In this document: positions 46,182 to 54,233 of the stretch, piece after piece | How the letters are laid out: each line of letters starts with the position of its first letter | Numbering within the stretch: the stretch's first letter is position 1 | NCBI RefSeq assembly: GCF_029626235.1 | Contig: NZ_JARUBO010000005.1 | Span: 3,442,501 to 3,506,500 of the forward strand | Origin: Micromonospora sp. WMMD1120 | Lineage (GTDB): Bacteria; Actinomycetota; Actinomycetes; Mycobacteriales; Micromonosporaceae | DNA length: 64,000 bases | Reading direction: 5' to 3' | Made by a program: the position numbers and the translations under genes | The notes under the pieces: model-generated | Databases searched by the model: none | Told to the model about the DNA's origin: nothing | Seen by the model: the letters and a program-made list of their open reading frames with translations, nothing else

Positions 46182-46817
46182 GTGATTGACGAGCAGACCG
46201 ACAAGCCGCGTAGCTCCTTCTGGAAGGAGCTGCCGATCCTGCTGGGTGTGGCGATCCTGGTCGCGGTGCTGGTCCGCGCCTTCGTGCTGCAGACCTTCTT
46301 CATCCCGTCCCCGTCCATGGAGAACACTCTCAAGATCGATGACCGGGTGCTGGTCAACAAGCTGGTCTACGACTTCCGGTCACCGCACCGCGGCGAGGTG
46401 ATCGTCTTCAAGGCACCGACCGAGTGGAGCGGCAATCCCGACGGTGAGGACTTCATCAAGCGGGTGATCGGCGTCCCCGGCGACCACGTGGTCTGCTGCG
46501 ACCCGCAGGAACGGCTGATGATCAACGGCAAGTCGCTCGACGAGCCGTACATCTTCTCCCTGGACGGGGTCCGCGACAAGGCCGCCGACCAGGAGTTCGA
46601 CATCACCGTGCCGGAGGGCCGGCTGTGGGTGATGGGCGACCACCGCTCGGCCTCCGGTGACTCGCTGGAGCACTGGCAGCAGTCCGGGCAGAACATCACC
46701 GAGGCCACCATCCCGGAGAAGGACGTGGTCGGGCGGGCCTTCACCGTGTTCTGGCCGGTCAGTCGGGCCACCTGGCTCACCGTGCCGGACACGTTCGACG
46801 GCATTCCCAAGCCGTAG
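46182..46817 (+). CDS. lepB: Signal peptidase I (second copy)
   Basis: A 211-residue S26 peptidase. One membrane helix (PILLGVAILVAVLVRAFVLQTF) precedes FIPSPSM with catalytic Ser45; Lys93 lies in DFIKRVIGVPGDHV, and LWVMGDHRSASGDS is box E. It is the compact form without the insert or C-terminal hydrophobic end of its neighbour. The two are clearly paralogues from an old duplication (about 40% alike by eye in the core motifs). GTG 46182 starts it. Confidence 0.95.
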   Translation: MIDEQTDKPRSSFWKELPILLGVAILVAVLVRAFVLQTFFIPSPSMENTLKIDDRVLVNKLVYDFRSPHRGEVIVFKAPTEWSGNPDGEDFIKRVIGVPGDHVVCCDPQERLMINGKSLDEPYIFSLDGVRDKAADQEFDITVPEGRLWVMGDHRSASGDSLEHWQQSGQNITEATIPEKDVVGRAFTVFWPVSRATWLTVPDTFDGIPKP

Positions 46818-46863
46818 ACCGGCGGGCATGGGCGATCCGTCGCCCGTCTGGCAGTCTGGTGCC

Positions 46864-47355
46864 GTGAACGTGAGCGTCTACACCCCGCGACGGGCGGCCC
46901 GGGTGCTGCTCGTCGACGTGGCGGGGCGGGTCCTGATGTTCGAGGGCTTCGACCCGGCCCGACCCGGGCACCGCTACTGGTTCACGCCCGGCGGCGGGCT
47001 CGACCCGGACGAGTCCCCGGCGGTCGGCGCGGCCCGGGAGTTGGCCGAGGAGACCGGGCTGCGGCTCGACCCGGCCGAGCTGGGCGACCCGGTCTGGGCC
47101 GACGCGACCGAGTTCCCGTTCGACGGCGTCTGGTACCGCCAGACGCAGGACTTCTTCCTGCTCCGGGTCGAGTCCTGGGACGTGGACACCACCGGCTTCA
47201 ACGACGTCGAGCAGCGCAGCATCGCCGGGCACCGCTGGTGGCTCCCGGACGAGCTGGTGGCCAGCGGCGACCTCTTCTACCCGCCCGAGCTACCCACCCT
47301 GCTGAGCCGGCTGGGGCAGTCGACGGCCACCGACCGGGACGAGACGCCGTGCTGA
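46864..47355 (+). CDS. NUDIX hydrolase
   Basis: A 163-residue NUDIX protein. The Nudix box is GGGLDPDESPAVGAARELAEETGL, which fits G-x5-E-x7-REUxEExGU with the Mg-binding glutamates. It hydrolyses some nucleoside-diphosphate-linked compound; substrate unknown. GTG 46864 was taken as start (VNVSVYTPRRAARVLLVD); ATG 46828 would add 12 residues. Its stop overlaps the rnhB GTG by 7 bases, showing coupling. Confidence 0.9.
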   Translation: MNVSVYTPRRAARVLLVDVAGRVLMFEGFDPARPGHRYWFTPGGGLDPDESPAVGAARELAEETGLRLDPAELGDPVWADATEFPFDGVWYRQTQDFFLLRVESWDVDTTGFNDVEQRSIAGHRWWLPDELVASGDLFYPPELPTLLSRLGQSTATDRDETPC

Positions 47356-48161
47356 CCCCACCCCGTACCGTCGTGCGCCGCGAGGCCGGCCTGTACGCCC
47401 TGGAGCGGGCCCTGCAACGGCGTGGCTTCCGGCACGTCGCCGGCGCCGACGAGGCGGGTCGGGGCGCGTGCGCGGGTCCGCTGGTCGCCGCCGCGGCGGT
47501 GCTGCCCGAGGGGCGACGTGGCGAGATCGAGGGGCTGGCCGACTCGAAGCTGCTCACCCCGGCCAGCCGGGAACGGGTGTACGCGGAGGTGGTGGACCGC
47601 GCCCTCGCGTACGCCGTGGTGGTCATCCCGGCGGAGGAGGTCGACGCCCGGGGGCTGCACGTGTGCAACCTGGCCGCGATGCGTCGGGCGCTCGCCTCGC
47701 TGACCACCCGACCGGAGTACGTGCTGACCGACGGCTTCGGCGTGGACGGCCTGGGGGTGCCCGGCCTGGCGGTGTGGAAGGGCGACCGGGTGGCGGCGTG
47801 CGTGGCGGCGGCCAGCGTGCTGGCCAAGGTCACCCGGGACCGGCTGATGGTGGAGCTGGACGAGGTGTTCCCGGCGTACGGCTTCGCCGAGCACAAGGGC
47901 TACATCACCCCGGAGCACTCGGCCGCGCTGCGCGAGCACGGGCCGTGCCGGGAGCACCGTTTCTCGTACGTCAATGTCGCAGCGGTCTCCGGCCGCGACG
48001 GTCGGCCACCGCGCGCCCGACGGCCCGGCGGCCACGGCGCGGACGAGCCGATGGAGCGCTCCGGGGCGTCAGGGGGTACCGTCGGCGTGGCGTTGGGCGA
48101 GCAGCCTCGGCCTTCGGCGCCGGTGGGGGAAGATGTGGCCATGGAAGGCGGAGTGCGATGA
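47349..48161 (+). CDS. rnhB: Ribonuclease HII with C-terminal tail
   Basis: A 270-residue RNase HII. The catalytic DEAGRG motif, residues 34-39 (GADEAGRGACAGP), ADSKLLTPASRERVYAEV, and AAASVLAKVTRDRLM identify it; the third Asp is in YVLTDGFGVDGL. It removes single ribonucleotides and RNA primers from DNA. After residue ~215 a ~55-residue Gly/Arg/Pro tail follows the usual HKGYITPEH…HRFSYVNV end. The stop overlaps the next ATG (ATGA). Confidence 0.95.
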   Translation: MLTPPRTVVRREAGLYALERALQRRGFRHVAGADEAGRGACAGPLVAAAAVLPEGRRGEIEGLADSKLLTPASRERVYAEVVDRALAYAVVVIPAEEVDARGLHVCNLAAMRRALASLTTRPEYVLTDGFGVDGLGVPGLAVWKGDRVAACVAAASVLAKVTRDRLMVELDEVFPAYGFAEHKGYITPEHSAALREHGPCREHRFSYVNVAAVSGRDGRPPRARRPGGHGADEPMERSGASGGTVGVALGEQPRPSAPVGEDVAMEGGVR

Positions 48162-48481
48162 GCGCGGAAGATCTCGAGAAGTACGAGACCGAGATGGAGC
48201 TGCAGCTCTACCGGGAGTACCGCGACATTGTCCGCCAGTTCTCCTACGTGGTGGAGACGGAGCGCCGGTTCTACCTGGCCAACCAGGTCGACCTGCACGT
48301 GCGCAACTCCGACGGCGAGGTCTACTTCGAGGTCGAGATGCACGACGCGTGGGTGTGGGACATGTACCGTCCGGCCCGCTTCGTCAAGAACGTCCGGGTG
48401 ATGACGTTCAAGGACGTCAACGTCGAGGAGTTGGAGAAGCCCGACATCTCGCTGCCCGCCGACTCCGGCTTCGGCGGCTGA
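48158..48481 (+). CDS. DUF2469 protein
   Basis: A 107-residue acidic protein, MSAEDLEKYETEMELQLYREYRDIV… with RRFYLANQVDLHVRNSDGEVYFEVEMHDAWVWDMYRPARFVKNVRV. This is DUF2469, found almost only in actinobacteria and always downstream of rnhB. Function unknown. It overlaps rnhB by 4 bases and ends the run, with a terminator hairpin beyond. Confidence 0.93.
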   Translation: MSAEDLEKYETEMELQLYREYRDIVRQFSYVVETERRFYLANQVDLHVRNSDGEVYFEVEMHDAWVWDMYRPARFVKNVRVMTFKDVNVEELEKPDISLPADSGFGG

Positions 48482-48503
48482 CCCGGCCCAAGCCGTCCGA
48501 CCC

Positions 48504-48528
48504 CGCCACGGGCCCCCCACCCGTGGCG
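48504..48528. terminator. Bidirectional hairpin between DUF2469 and the sulfite-oxidase-like gene
   Basis: A 9-bp perfect stem CGCCACGGG / CCCGTGGCG with a C-rich 7-base loop sits in the 63-base gap between two convergent genes. Confidence 0.65.
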
Positions 48529-48544
48529 TGCCACCGACCGCCCG

Positions 48545-49672
48545 TCACTCGGCGGGCACCACGACCTCGACCCGCTGCACCAGGTTGTTGGCGAAGCCGC
48601 CCCGGTTCCACTCCTGCTCCACCGGCTGGGTCCGCCCGGACGCGTCGGTCGCCCGCGCGCCGAGCAGGTACCGGCCGGGCGTGGCGACCCACTCGTGCCG
48701 CCACCGCCGCCAGGCGAAATCCCCACCCTCGGCCGGGGCCAGCTCCGCCGGCGTCCACGTCCGCCCGCCATCGGTGGTCACCTCCACCGCCACCACCGGC
48801 GCGTGCCCCGACCAGGCACGACCATCGAGGGTGCACGGCCCGGGGCGCAGCACCCGACGCCGGGACATGAAGTCGGGAAAGCCGGGCGGGCGGACCAGGG
48901 CGCGCGGCTCGATCCGGGTCACCGGCACGCCGGGGTCGTCGGCGTCGCGGCGCAGCCGGTAGGCCACCGCGTTCTGGTACCCCTCGAACGGCTCGGTCCG
49001 GACGTCGACGGAGTGGACCCACTTCACGTGCGCCATGCCGTACCAGCCGGGCACGATCAGCCGCAGCGGCGCGCCGTGCTGCGGCAGCAGGGGAGCGCCG
49101 TTCATCTCGTACGCCAGCAGCACCTCCTCGCGCAGCGCGTCGGCGACCGGGAGCGCCCGCTGGTAGTCCTGCTCGACCCCGCGCTCGACGCCGTGGTCCG
49201 CCCCGGTGAAGACCACGTCCACCGCGTCCGCCCCGAGACCCGCCTCGCGCAGCAGCGGCGCCAGCGGGGTGCCGGTCCACTCGGCGTTGCCGACCGCCTC
49301 GACCAGCCAGGGCTGGCTGACCGGTCGGGGGTGCAGCAGGGCTCGCCCGTTGCCGGCGCACTCCAGGGTCACCTGGTGGGTCACCCGTGGCCGCGCCCGC
49401 AGGTCGGCGAGCGTGACCGTCAGCGGCCGGTCGACCGCGCCGCCGATCCGCAGCGTGTGCGTCGCCGGGTCGAGGTCCGGGATGTCGTAGTGGATCAGCA
49501 GATAGTGCAGCCCGGCCGGGGTGACGTCGTAGCGCAGCGCCTCCAGCGGAATGCCGTGGTTGCGGGCGGCGAGCTGCAACTCCTCGGCGCTGATCGCCTC
49601 GTCCGGCGCCGCGAGCCGTGCGGGTTCGCTCACCTCGGCCACCGTCGGAGCCCGGTCGTTGACAGTGGTCAT
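48545..49672 (-). CDS. Sulfite-oxidase-family molybdopterin enzyme
   Basis: A 375-residue protein with the molybdopterin domain (Cys105 in VTLECAGNGR is the Mo ligand; RPRVTHQ lies before it) and a C-terminal Mo-co dimerisation domain (VVAVEVTTDGGRTWTPAEL, WRHEWVATPGRYLLGARATD). No signal peptide or heme domain is seen, so it is a cytoplasmic, stand-alone type. Natural substrates of this subgroup are uncertain. ATG 49672 has GGGGAGG upstream. No molybdenum cofactor genes are in the window. Confidence 0.92.
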   Translation of the reverse strand: MTTVNDRAPTVAEVSEPARLAAPDEAISAEELQLAARNHGIPLEALRYDVTPAGLHYLLIHYDIPDLDPATHTLRIGGAVDRPLTVTLADLRARPRVTHQVTLECAGNGRALLHPRPVSQPWLVEAVGNAEWTGTPLAPLLREAGLGADAVDVVFTGADHGVERGVEQDYQRALPVADALREEVLLAYEMNGAPLLPQHGAPLRLIVPGWYGMAHVKWVHSVDVRTEPFEGYQNAVAYRLRRDADDPGVPVTRIEPRALVRPPGFPDFMSRRRVLRPGPCTLDGRAWSGHAPVVAVEVTTDGGRTWTPAELAPAEGGDFAWRRWRHEWVATPGRYLLGARATDASGRTQPVEQEWNRGGFANNLVQRVEVVVPAE

Positions 49673-49779
49673 GCGAACCTCCCCGGCCAGACGGCGGCCT
49701 CCGCCGTACTCGACCCAGCCTAGGCGCAGCGCGCGGCGGGGAGGGTGGCGCATAGCAGATCATCGACGCTGGTGGGGGG

Positions 49780-49807
49780 TCGTCCACAGGAGCCCCGGTT
49801 GTCCACA
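49780..49807 (+). promoter_or_regulatory. Pair of DnaA-box-like sites upstream of the M23 gene
   Basis: TCGTCCACA (49780-49788) and TTGTCCACA (49799-49807) with 10 bases between. TTGTCCACA is the preferred actinobacterial DnaA box. The second box ends 51 bases before the M23 ATG at 49859. A very similar pair occurs before yraN at 56195-56221. Regulation by DnaA is inference; other regulators could use the same motif. Confidence 0.6.
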
Positions 49808-49858
49808 GCTCGGCGGGCCGGGCTGGCGGCTGCCCGCTGCCGGCGCGAGGCTGCCGAC

Positions 49859-50536
49859 ATGCGTCCGTCCCTCGGCCCGATCCGCCGCACCGTCCTGCTC
49901 TGCGCCGCCGTGCCGCTCGCGCTGGCCGTTCAGCTCTGCGGGCTGGCGGTGCTGGTCGCGGCGGTGCCCGGCCAACCACCGGCGCCGACAGCGCCGGTCG
50001 CGTCCCAGGCGTTCGCCCCCGCGCCGGTCGAGCGGTTCCGCTGGCCGCTCGACGGGCCACCCCGGCCCGTGCGCCGCTTCGATCCGCCAGCGCAGCCGTG
50101 GCTACCCGGGCACCGGGGCGTCGACCTGGCCGCTCCGGCCGGAGCCACGGTCCGCAGCGCCGGGTCGGGCACCGTGCTCTTCGCCGGCCCGGTCGCCGGC
50201 CGACCGGTGGTCACCGTGGGGCACGCCGACGGGTTGCGGACCACCCACGAGCCGGTCCGACCGGGGGTACGCGCCGGCCAGGCGGTCACCGCCGGCACGC
50301 CGCTGGGCGAACTGCTGCCCGGCCATCCGGGTTGTCCGGCCGCCGCGTGCCTGCACTGGGGCCTGCGCCGGGGCGAGGACTACCTAGACCCGTTGGCGCT
50401 GCTCGGCCTCGGCCCGGTGCGGCTGCTGCCGGTCGGGATTGCCCGCTCCGGGCGGGTCAACGCTGGGCGAGCAGGGCCGGCAGTCGCACGGCCAGCCGTT
50501 CGTACTCGTCGGCGGCGTTGTAGACCTGCCCGGTGA
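49859..50536 (+). CDS. Secreted or membrane-anchored M23 (LytM-type) peptidase
   Basis: A 225-residue protein with an N-terminal hydrophobic segment (RTVLLCAAVPLALAVQLCGLAVLVAAV), a signal peptide or anchor, and an M23 domain: RFDPPAQPWLPGHRGVDLAAPAG supplies the first His and Asp, and CLHWGLRRG the later HxH-equivalent, here LHWG with only one histidine. It probably acts on peptidoglycan, or is a degenerate activator since some zinc ligands are weak. ATG 49859 was chosen over ATG 49745, which adds an Arg-rich lead. Its last ~26 codons overlap the 3' end of the reverse aminotransferase gene by 80 bases. Confidence 0.82.
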   Translation: MRPSLGPIRRTVLLCAAVPLALAVQLCGLAVLVAAVPGQPPAPTAPVASQAFAPAPVERFRWPLDGPPRPVRRFDPPAQPWLPGHRGVDLAAPAGATVRSAGSGTVLFAGPVAGRPVVTVGHADGLRTTHEPVRPGVRAGQAVTAGTPLGELLPGHPGCPAAACLHWGLRRGEDYLDPLALLGLGPVRLLPVGIARSGRVNAGRAGPAVARPAVRTRRRRCRPAR

Positions 50537-51638
50537 GCCGCAGCCACCCCCGGCCGTTCCAGCTCATCACCGCCACCTCCGTGGCGAGCCGTTCACCGAT
50601 CCGTGTCTGCAACGCCCGCGCGGCGTCGATGGTGGTGCCCGTGCCGTCCGGTAGCGGGACGAGACGCAGCGACACCCCCGGTCCGCCGGGGTCGGGCAGC
50701 GTGGCGGGGGGCACCCCCAGAGCGTCCCCCACCACCCGTTGGCCGTACGCGGCGAGCGCGGCGTTGTGCGCGCGTACCCGGTCCACACCGAGACTGCGCA
50801 ACGTGAACACTCCCGCCGGGGCGGCCAGCCAGGACGTGTAGTCGAGCGTCGCCTGCCATTCGAGCCGGGCCGGGAAGCCCGACTCCTGCTCCCAGGACAC
50901 CACCAGCGGCTCGATCCGTTCCCGCCACTGTTCCGCCACCGCCAGCAGCGCGGTCCCGCGCGGGGCGTACGCCCACTTGTGCAGGTTGCCCACCCAGAAG
51001 TCGGCGCCGATGCTCGCCACCGGTGTGGGCAGCATGCCCGGCGCGTGCGCGGCGTCCACCAGGACCGGGACGCCGTGTTCACGGGCCACCCCGACGATGG
51101 CGGCGGTCGGGAAGAGCCGGGCGGTGGCCGAGGTGAGCTGGTCGACGACGAGCAGCCGGGTCCGGCCGGGGCGCAGACCGGCGCGGACGGTCTGCACGAT
51201 CTGCTCGTCGCTGGCGGTCAGCGGGATCGGCAGGACCCGGCTGACGGCGCCGGTACGGCGGCACTCACGCTGGATGGCCAGGCTGACCGCGCCGTACCCG
51301 TGGTCGGTGCTGAGCACCTCGTCACCGGCGCGCAGGCCGATCGACTGGAGCACCACGGCGACGCCGGTGGTCGTGTTGCCCACCAGGGCGCTGCCGTCCG
51401 GGTGGGCCCCGAGGAACCCGGCGAGGTGCCGGCGGGTGTGCGCGATCCGGTCGACCAGGCCCTGGGTGAAGAAGCGCAGCGGGTTAGCCTCCATCTCGTC
51501 ACGTAGCCGCTGCTGGGCGCGCTGCACGCCGACCGGCACCGCGCCGAACGAGCCGTGGTTGAGGTGACTGACCGCCGGGTCCAGGGAGAAGAGCAGGCGG
51601 GCGCCCGGGATCGGCTCCGGAGGCTGCGGGACGCTCAC
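50457..51638 (-). CDS. PLP-dependent class V aminotransferase (isopenicillin-N-epimerase/EgtE-like)
   Basis: A 393-residue fold-type I PLP enzyme. It begins LDPAVSHLNHGSFGAVP, a hallmark of this branch, has GNTTTGVAVVLQSI and LVVDQLTSATARLFP, then VLVDAAHAPGMLP, and the PLP lysine Lys221 in WVGNLHKWAYAPRG. Family members include isopenicillin epimerase and EgtE (ergothioneine C-S lyase). No egt neighbours are present, so the reaction is unknown. GTG 51638 starts it, 44 bases after xerC ends on the same strand. Confidence 0.88.
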   Translation of the reverse strand: MSVPQPPEPIPGARLLFSLDPAVSHLNHGSFGAVPVGVQRAQQRLRDEMEANPLRFFTQGLVDRIAHTRRHLAGFLGAHPDGSALVGNTTTGVAVVLQSIGLRAGDEVLSTDHGYGAVSLAIQRECRRTGAVSRVLPIPLTASDEQIVQTVRAGLRPGRTRLLVVDQLTSATARLFPTAAIVGVAREHGVPVLVDAAHAPGMLPTPVASIGADFWVGNLHKWAYAPRGTALLAVAEQWRERIEPLVVSWEQESGFPARLEWQATLDYTSWLAAPAGVFTLRSLGVDRVRAHNAALAAYGQRVVGDALGVPPATLPDPGGPGVSLRLVPLPDGTGTTIDAARALQTRIGERLATEVAVMSWNGRGWLRLTGQVYNAADEYERLAVRLPALLAQR

Positions 51639-51681
51639 CCGATGATCGTAACCGTCCGGCCTCCCACCCTCCGGGCCCTGC

Positions 51682-52716
51682 TCAGGCGCGTGGGTGGGCC
51701 TGCCGGTACGCCGCGCGCAGCCGCTCGACCGAGACGTGCGTGTAGATCTGTGTGCTCGCCAGCGACGAGTGCCCCAGCAACTCCTGCACGGCGCGCAGGT
51801 CGGCGCCACCCTCCAGCAGGTGGGTGGCGGCCGAGTGACGCAGACCGTGCGGGCTGGTCCGGGGCAGGCCGGCGGTCTCCGCGTACGCGCCGACGATCTG
51901 CCGCGCGGTCGTCGGGTTGAGCCGACCACCCCGTGCCCCCAGCAGCAGAGCGCTGCCGGTGTGCGCCGCCACCATCGTCGGCCGGCCACGGCGCAGCCAG
52001 TCGTCCAACGCCCGCTGGGCGGGCACCCCGTACGGCACCGAGCGCTCCCGCCCACCCTTGCCGAACACCCGGATCACCCGTCGTCCGTGGTCGACGTCTG
52101 CGACGTCCAACCCGCACACCTCGCTCACCCGGACGCCGGTGGCGTAGAGCAGCTCCAACAGCGCCCGGTCGCGCAGCGCCACCGCCTCGGCCGGCGAACC
52201 CTCGGATGTCGGCGGTGGATCGGCGGGTGCCCGCTCGGTGGGCGTGGGCGCTGTCGCCGGTCGGCCGGTGGGCGTGGGCCTGATTGCTCGACCCGGCGCC
52301 TCGACCAGCGCGGCGGCCTGGTCGGCGCGTAGGACGCCGGGTAGCTCCCGGTGCGCGCGAGGGCTGGCCAGCGCGGCGCCCACGTCGCTGGGGAGCAGCC
52401 CGGCCCGGTGCGCCCAGGCGCTGAACGCCCGCGCCGACGCGGCTCGCCGGGCCAGCGACGTGCGGGCCGCGCCGGTGGTGCGCTGCCGCGCCAACCAGCT
52501 CCGCAGCACCGACAGGTCCAGCTCGGCGAGGTCGACGCAGCCCATCCGCACCGCGTGGTCGAGCAGCGAGACGAGATCCGTGACGTACGCGCGGACGGTG
52601 TGCGCCGACCGGTTGCGCACCCCGGAGAGGTGCTCGGCGAAGGTGTCGACGGCGTCGCGCAGCCCCGGCGGTAGGGCCTGGTGCATCGCCCGGGTGCCCC
52701 GGGCCGGCCGGCTCAT
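51682..52716 (-). CDS. xerC: Site-specific tyrosine recombinase XerC
   Basis: A 344-residue recombinase with the N-terminal SAM-like domain (residues ~22-125) and a catalytic domain with Arg196, Lys220, His290 (SPHGLRHSAATHLL), Arg293, His316 (LLGHSSLAS) and Tyr325 (TQIYTHV). It resolves chromosome dimers at dif with XerD. It is longer than the ~300 residues usual, because a Thr/Pro-rich insert (about 145-178, RPTPTGRPATAPTPTERAPA) separates the two domains. It is encoded next to dprA, a common actinobacterial place. Confidence 0.95.
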   Translation of the reverse strand: MSRPARGTRAMHQALPPGLRDAVDTFAEHLSGVRNRSAHTVRAYVTDLVSLLDHAVRMGCVDLAELDLSVLRSWLARQRTTGAARTSLARRAASARAFSAWAHRAGLLPSDVGAALASPRAHRELPGVLRADQAAALVEAPGRAIRPTPTGRPATAPTPTERAPADPPPTSEGSPAEAVALRDRALLELLYATGVRVSEVCGLDVADVDHGRRVIRVFGKGGRERSVPYGVPAQRALDDWLRRGRPTMVAAHTGSALLLGARGGRLNPTTARQIVGAYAETAGLPRTSPHGLRHSAATHLLEGGADLRAVQELLGHSSLASTQIYTHVSVERLRAAYRQAHPRA

Positions 52717-52831
52717 CGTGGCCGCACCGGTTCGCTGTGCGGTGCCTCACCCCGGGCTCCCGTGCGGACAACTGGCACGTCGCCCAGCGTACGGCCGAAC
52801 GGCGTGCCGCACCGGCCACGGCACCGCCGTC

Positions 52832-52942
52832 CTACCGGCGGTTGTTCTTCTTGATGAGGAACACGACCAGCCCCACGGCGAGGACAGCGGACGTGACGAG
52901 ACAACACAGGGTGGCGACGTGCCACGGCTTGATTGCGCCCAT
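52832..52942 (-). CDS. 36-residue single-helix membrane peptide
   Basis: Starts at ATG 52942 (MGAIKPWHVATLCC…) and ends IKKNNRR. Residues ~9-30 (VATLCCLVTSAVLAVGLVVFLI) form one hydrophobic helix, with a basic C-terminal tail, so it is a predicted small inner-membrane protein. Codon positions are GC-biased as in real genes, and the frame lies cleanly between xerC and dprA. No clear ribosome binding site is visible. I do not recognise a family. It would be missed by length cut-offs. Confidence 0.6.
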   Translation of the reverse strand: MGAIKPWHVATLCCLVTSAVLAVGLVVFLIKKNNRR

Positions 52943-53033
52943 GATCGCGCACCGTACCGGTAGGAACGGCTGTCGTGGTGCCCGGTGACGCGCGGTGCGC
53001 CGCACGGCACGTCGTCGTCGGGGCGGGCGACGC

Positions 53034-54233
53034 CTACGCGCCGCCGGTTGGCCTGCGCTCGGCTTTTCCTGGCGGGGCGAGGGCGTAGCCGTCATCCCGC
53101 CGGACCACAAGGGACAGCTCCTCCAACAGCGACAGCTTGCGCAACGCGGTCCGGACGTCGACACCGGCTCGGGCGGTGAGCCGGTCGACGCCCAGCGTGC
53201 CTCGGCGCGGCAGCGCCTCCAGCAACGAACGGGCGTCGTCGTCGAGAGTGTCGGCGGCCCGCTGCGGGCCGCGCGCCACCGGGGCCAGGTCCGCCCCGAT
53301 GCGGCCCACCTCCTCCAGCACGTGCGCCACACCGGTGACCAGCCGGGCCCTGGGATGGTCGCGGAGGAACTCGTGCGAGCCGACGGACATCGCCGACGTC
53401 ACCGGCCCGGGCACCACCATGGTCACCCGGCCGGTGTGGATGGCCCGCCGGGCGGTCTGCGTCGCGCCGCTGCGTGCCGACGCCTCCACCAGGACGGTGC
53501 CCAGCGTGCCGCCAGCGAGCACCCGATTGCGGATCAGGAACCGGGGCCGCAGCGGCTCGGCGCCGGGTGGCCATTCGCTGACCAGCAACCCGGTGTCGGC
53601 GATCCGGTCGAAGAGCGCGGTGTTGCCCATCGGGTACGGCCGGTCGAGCCCACAGGCGAGCACCGAGACGGTCAGGCCACCCGCGTTGAGCGCGCCCCGG
53701 TGTGCGGCGGCGTCGATGCCGAACGCGCCACCGGACACGACGGTCCAGTCCCGCTCGGCCAGCCCGTACCCCAACTCGGTGGCGACGTGCTGGCCGTAAC
53801 CGGTGGCGGCCCGCGCGCCGACCACCGCCACCGAGCGCTCCAGGGCCTCGCCCAGCGGCCAGCCGCCGCGCACCCAGAAGCAGAGCGGTGGGGCGGTCTC
53901 GGCGTCGACGCGGCGGCTGACGTCCGGCAGACGCAGGACCGCCAGATCGGCCACCCGGGTAGGCCACTCGTCGTCACCGGGGATGACCAGCCGAGCACCC
54001 AGCCGGTCCGCCCGGTCCAGCGCCTCGGCCGCCACCGCCCGCGCGTCAGCCGCCGCCGAGCGGGCGGCCACTGTCGTGTGCAACCAGCCGTCCGGGCTGC
54101 CGCCGTCGAGCAGCAGGTCCAGGGCCGCCACCGGACCGAGCCGTTCGACGAGTCGGTGCACCGCGCGGGTGCCCGGCTCGGCCAGCCAGGTCAGGGCGAC
54201 CCGGGCCAACCGGCTGTCGTCGTCGACGCTCAC
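53034..54233 (-). CDS. dprA: DNA-processing protein DprA
   Basis: A 399-residue DprA/Smf. The Rossmann-like core has VAVVGARAATGYGQHVA, VVSGGAFGIDAAAHRGALNAGG, LVSEWPPG and FLIRNRVLAGGTLGTVLVEA. An N-terminal SAM-like helical region and a C-terminal winged helix (RRGTLGVDRLTARAGVDVRTALRKLSLLEE) complete it. DprA loads RecA on incoming single-stranded DNA. The start GTG 54233 overlaps the comM stop by 4 bases (GTGA); the open frame continues further upstream in a different reading of comM and is not part of the gene. Confidence 0.95.
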   Translation of the reverse strand: MSVDDDSRLARVALTWLAEPGTRAVHRLVERLGPVAALDLLLDGGSPDGWLHTTVAARSAAADARAVAAEALDRADRLGARLVIPGDDEWPTRVADLAVLRLPDVSRRVDAETAPPLCFWVRGGWPLGEALERSVAVVGARAATGYGQHVATELGYGLAERDWTVVSGGAFGIDAAAHRGALNAGGLTVSVLACGLDRPYPMGNTALFDRIADTGLLVSEWPPGAEPLRPRFLIRNRVLAGGTLGTVLVEASARSGATQTARRAIHTGRVTMVVPGPVTSAMSVGSHEFLRDHPRARLVTGVAHVLEEVGRIGADLAPVARGPQRAADTLDDDARSLLEALPRRGTLGVDRLTARAGVDVRTALRKLSLLEELSLVVRRDDGYALAPPGKAERRPTGGA

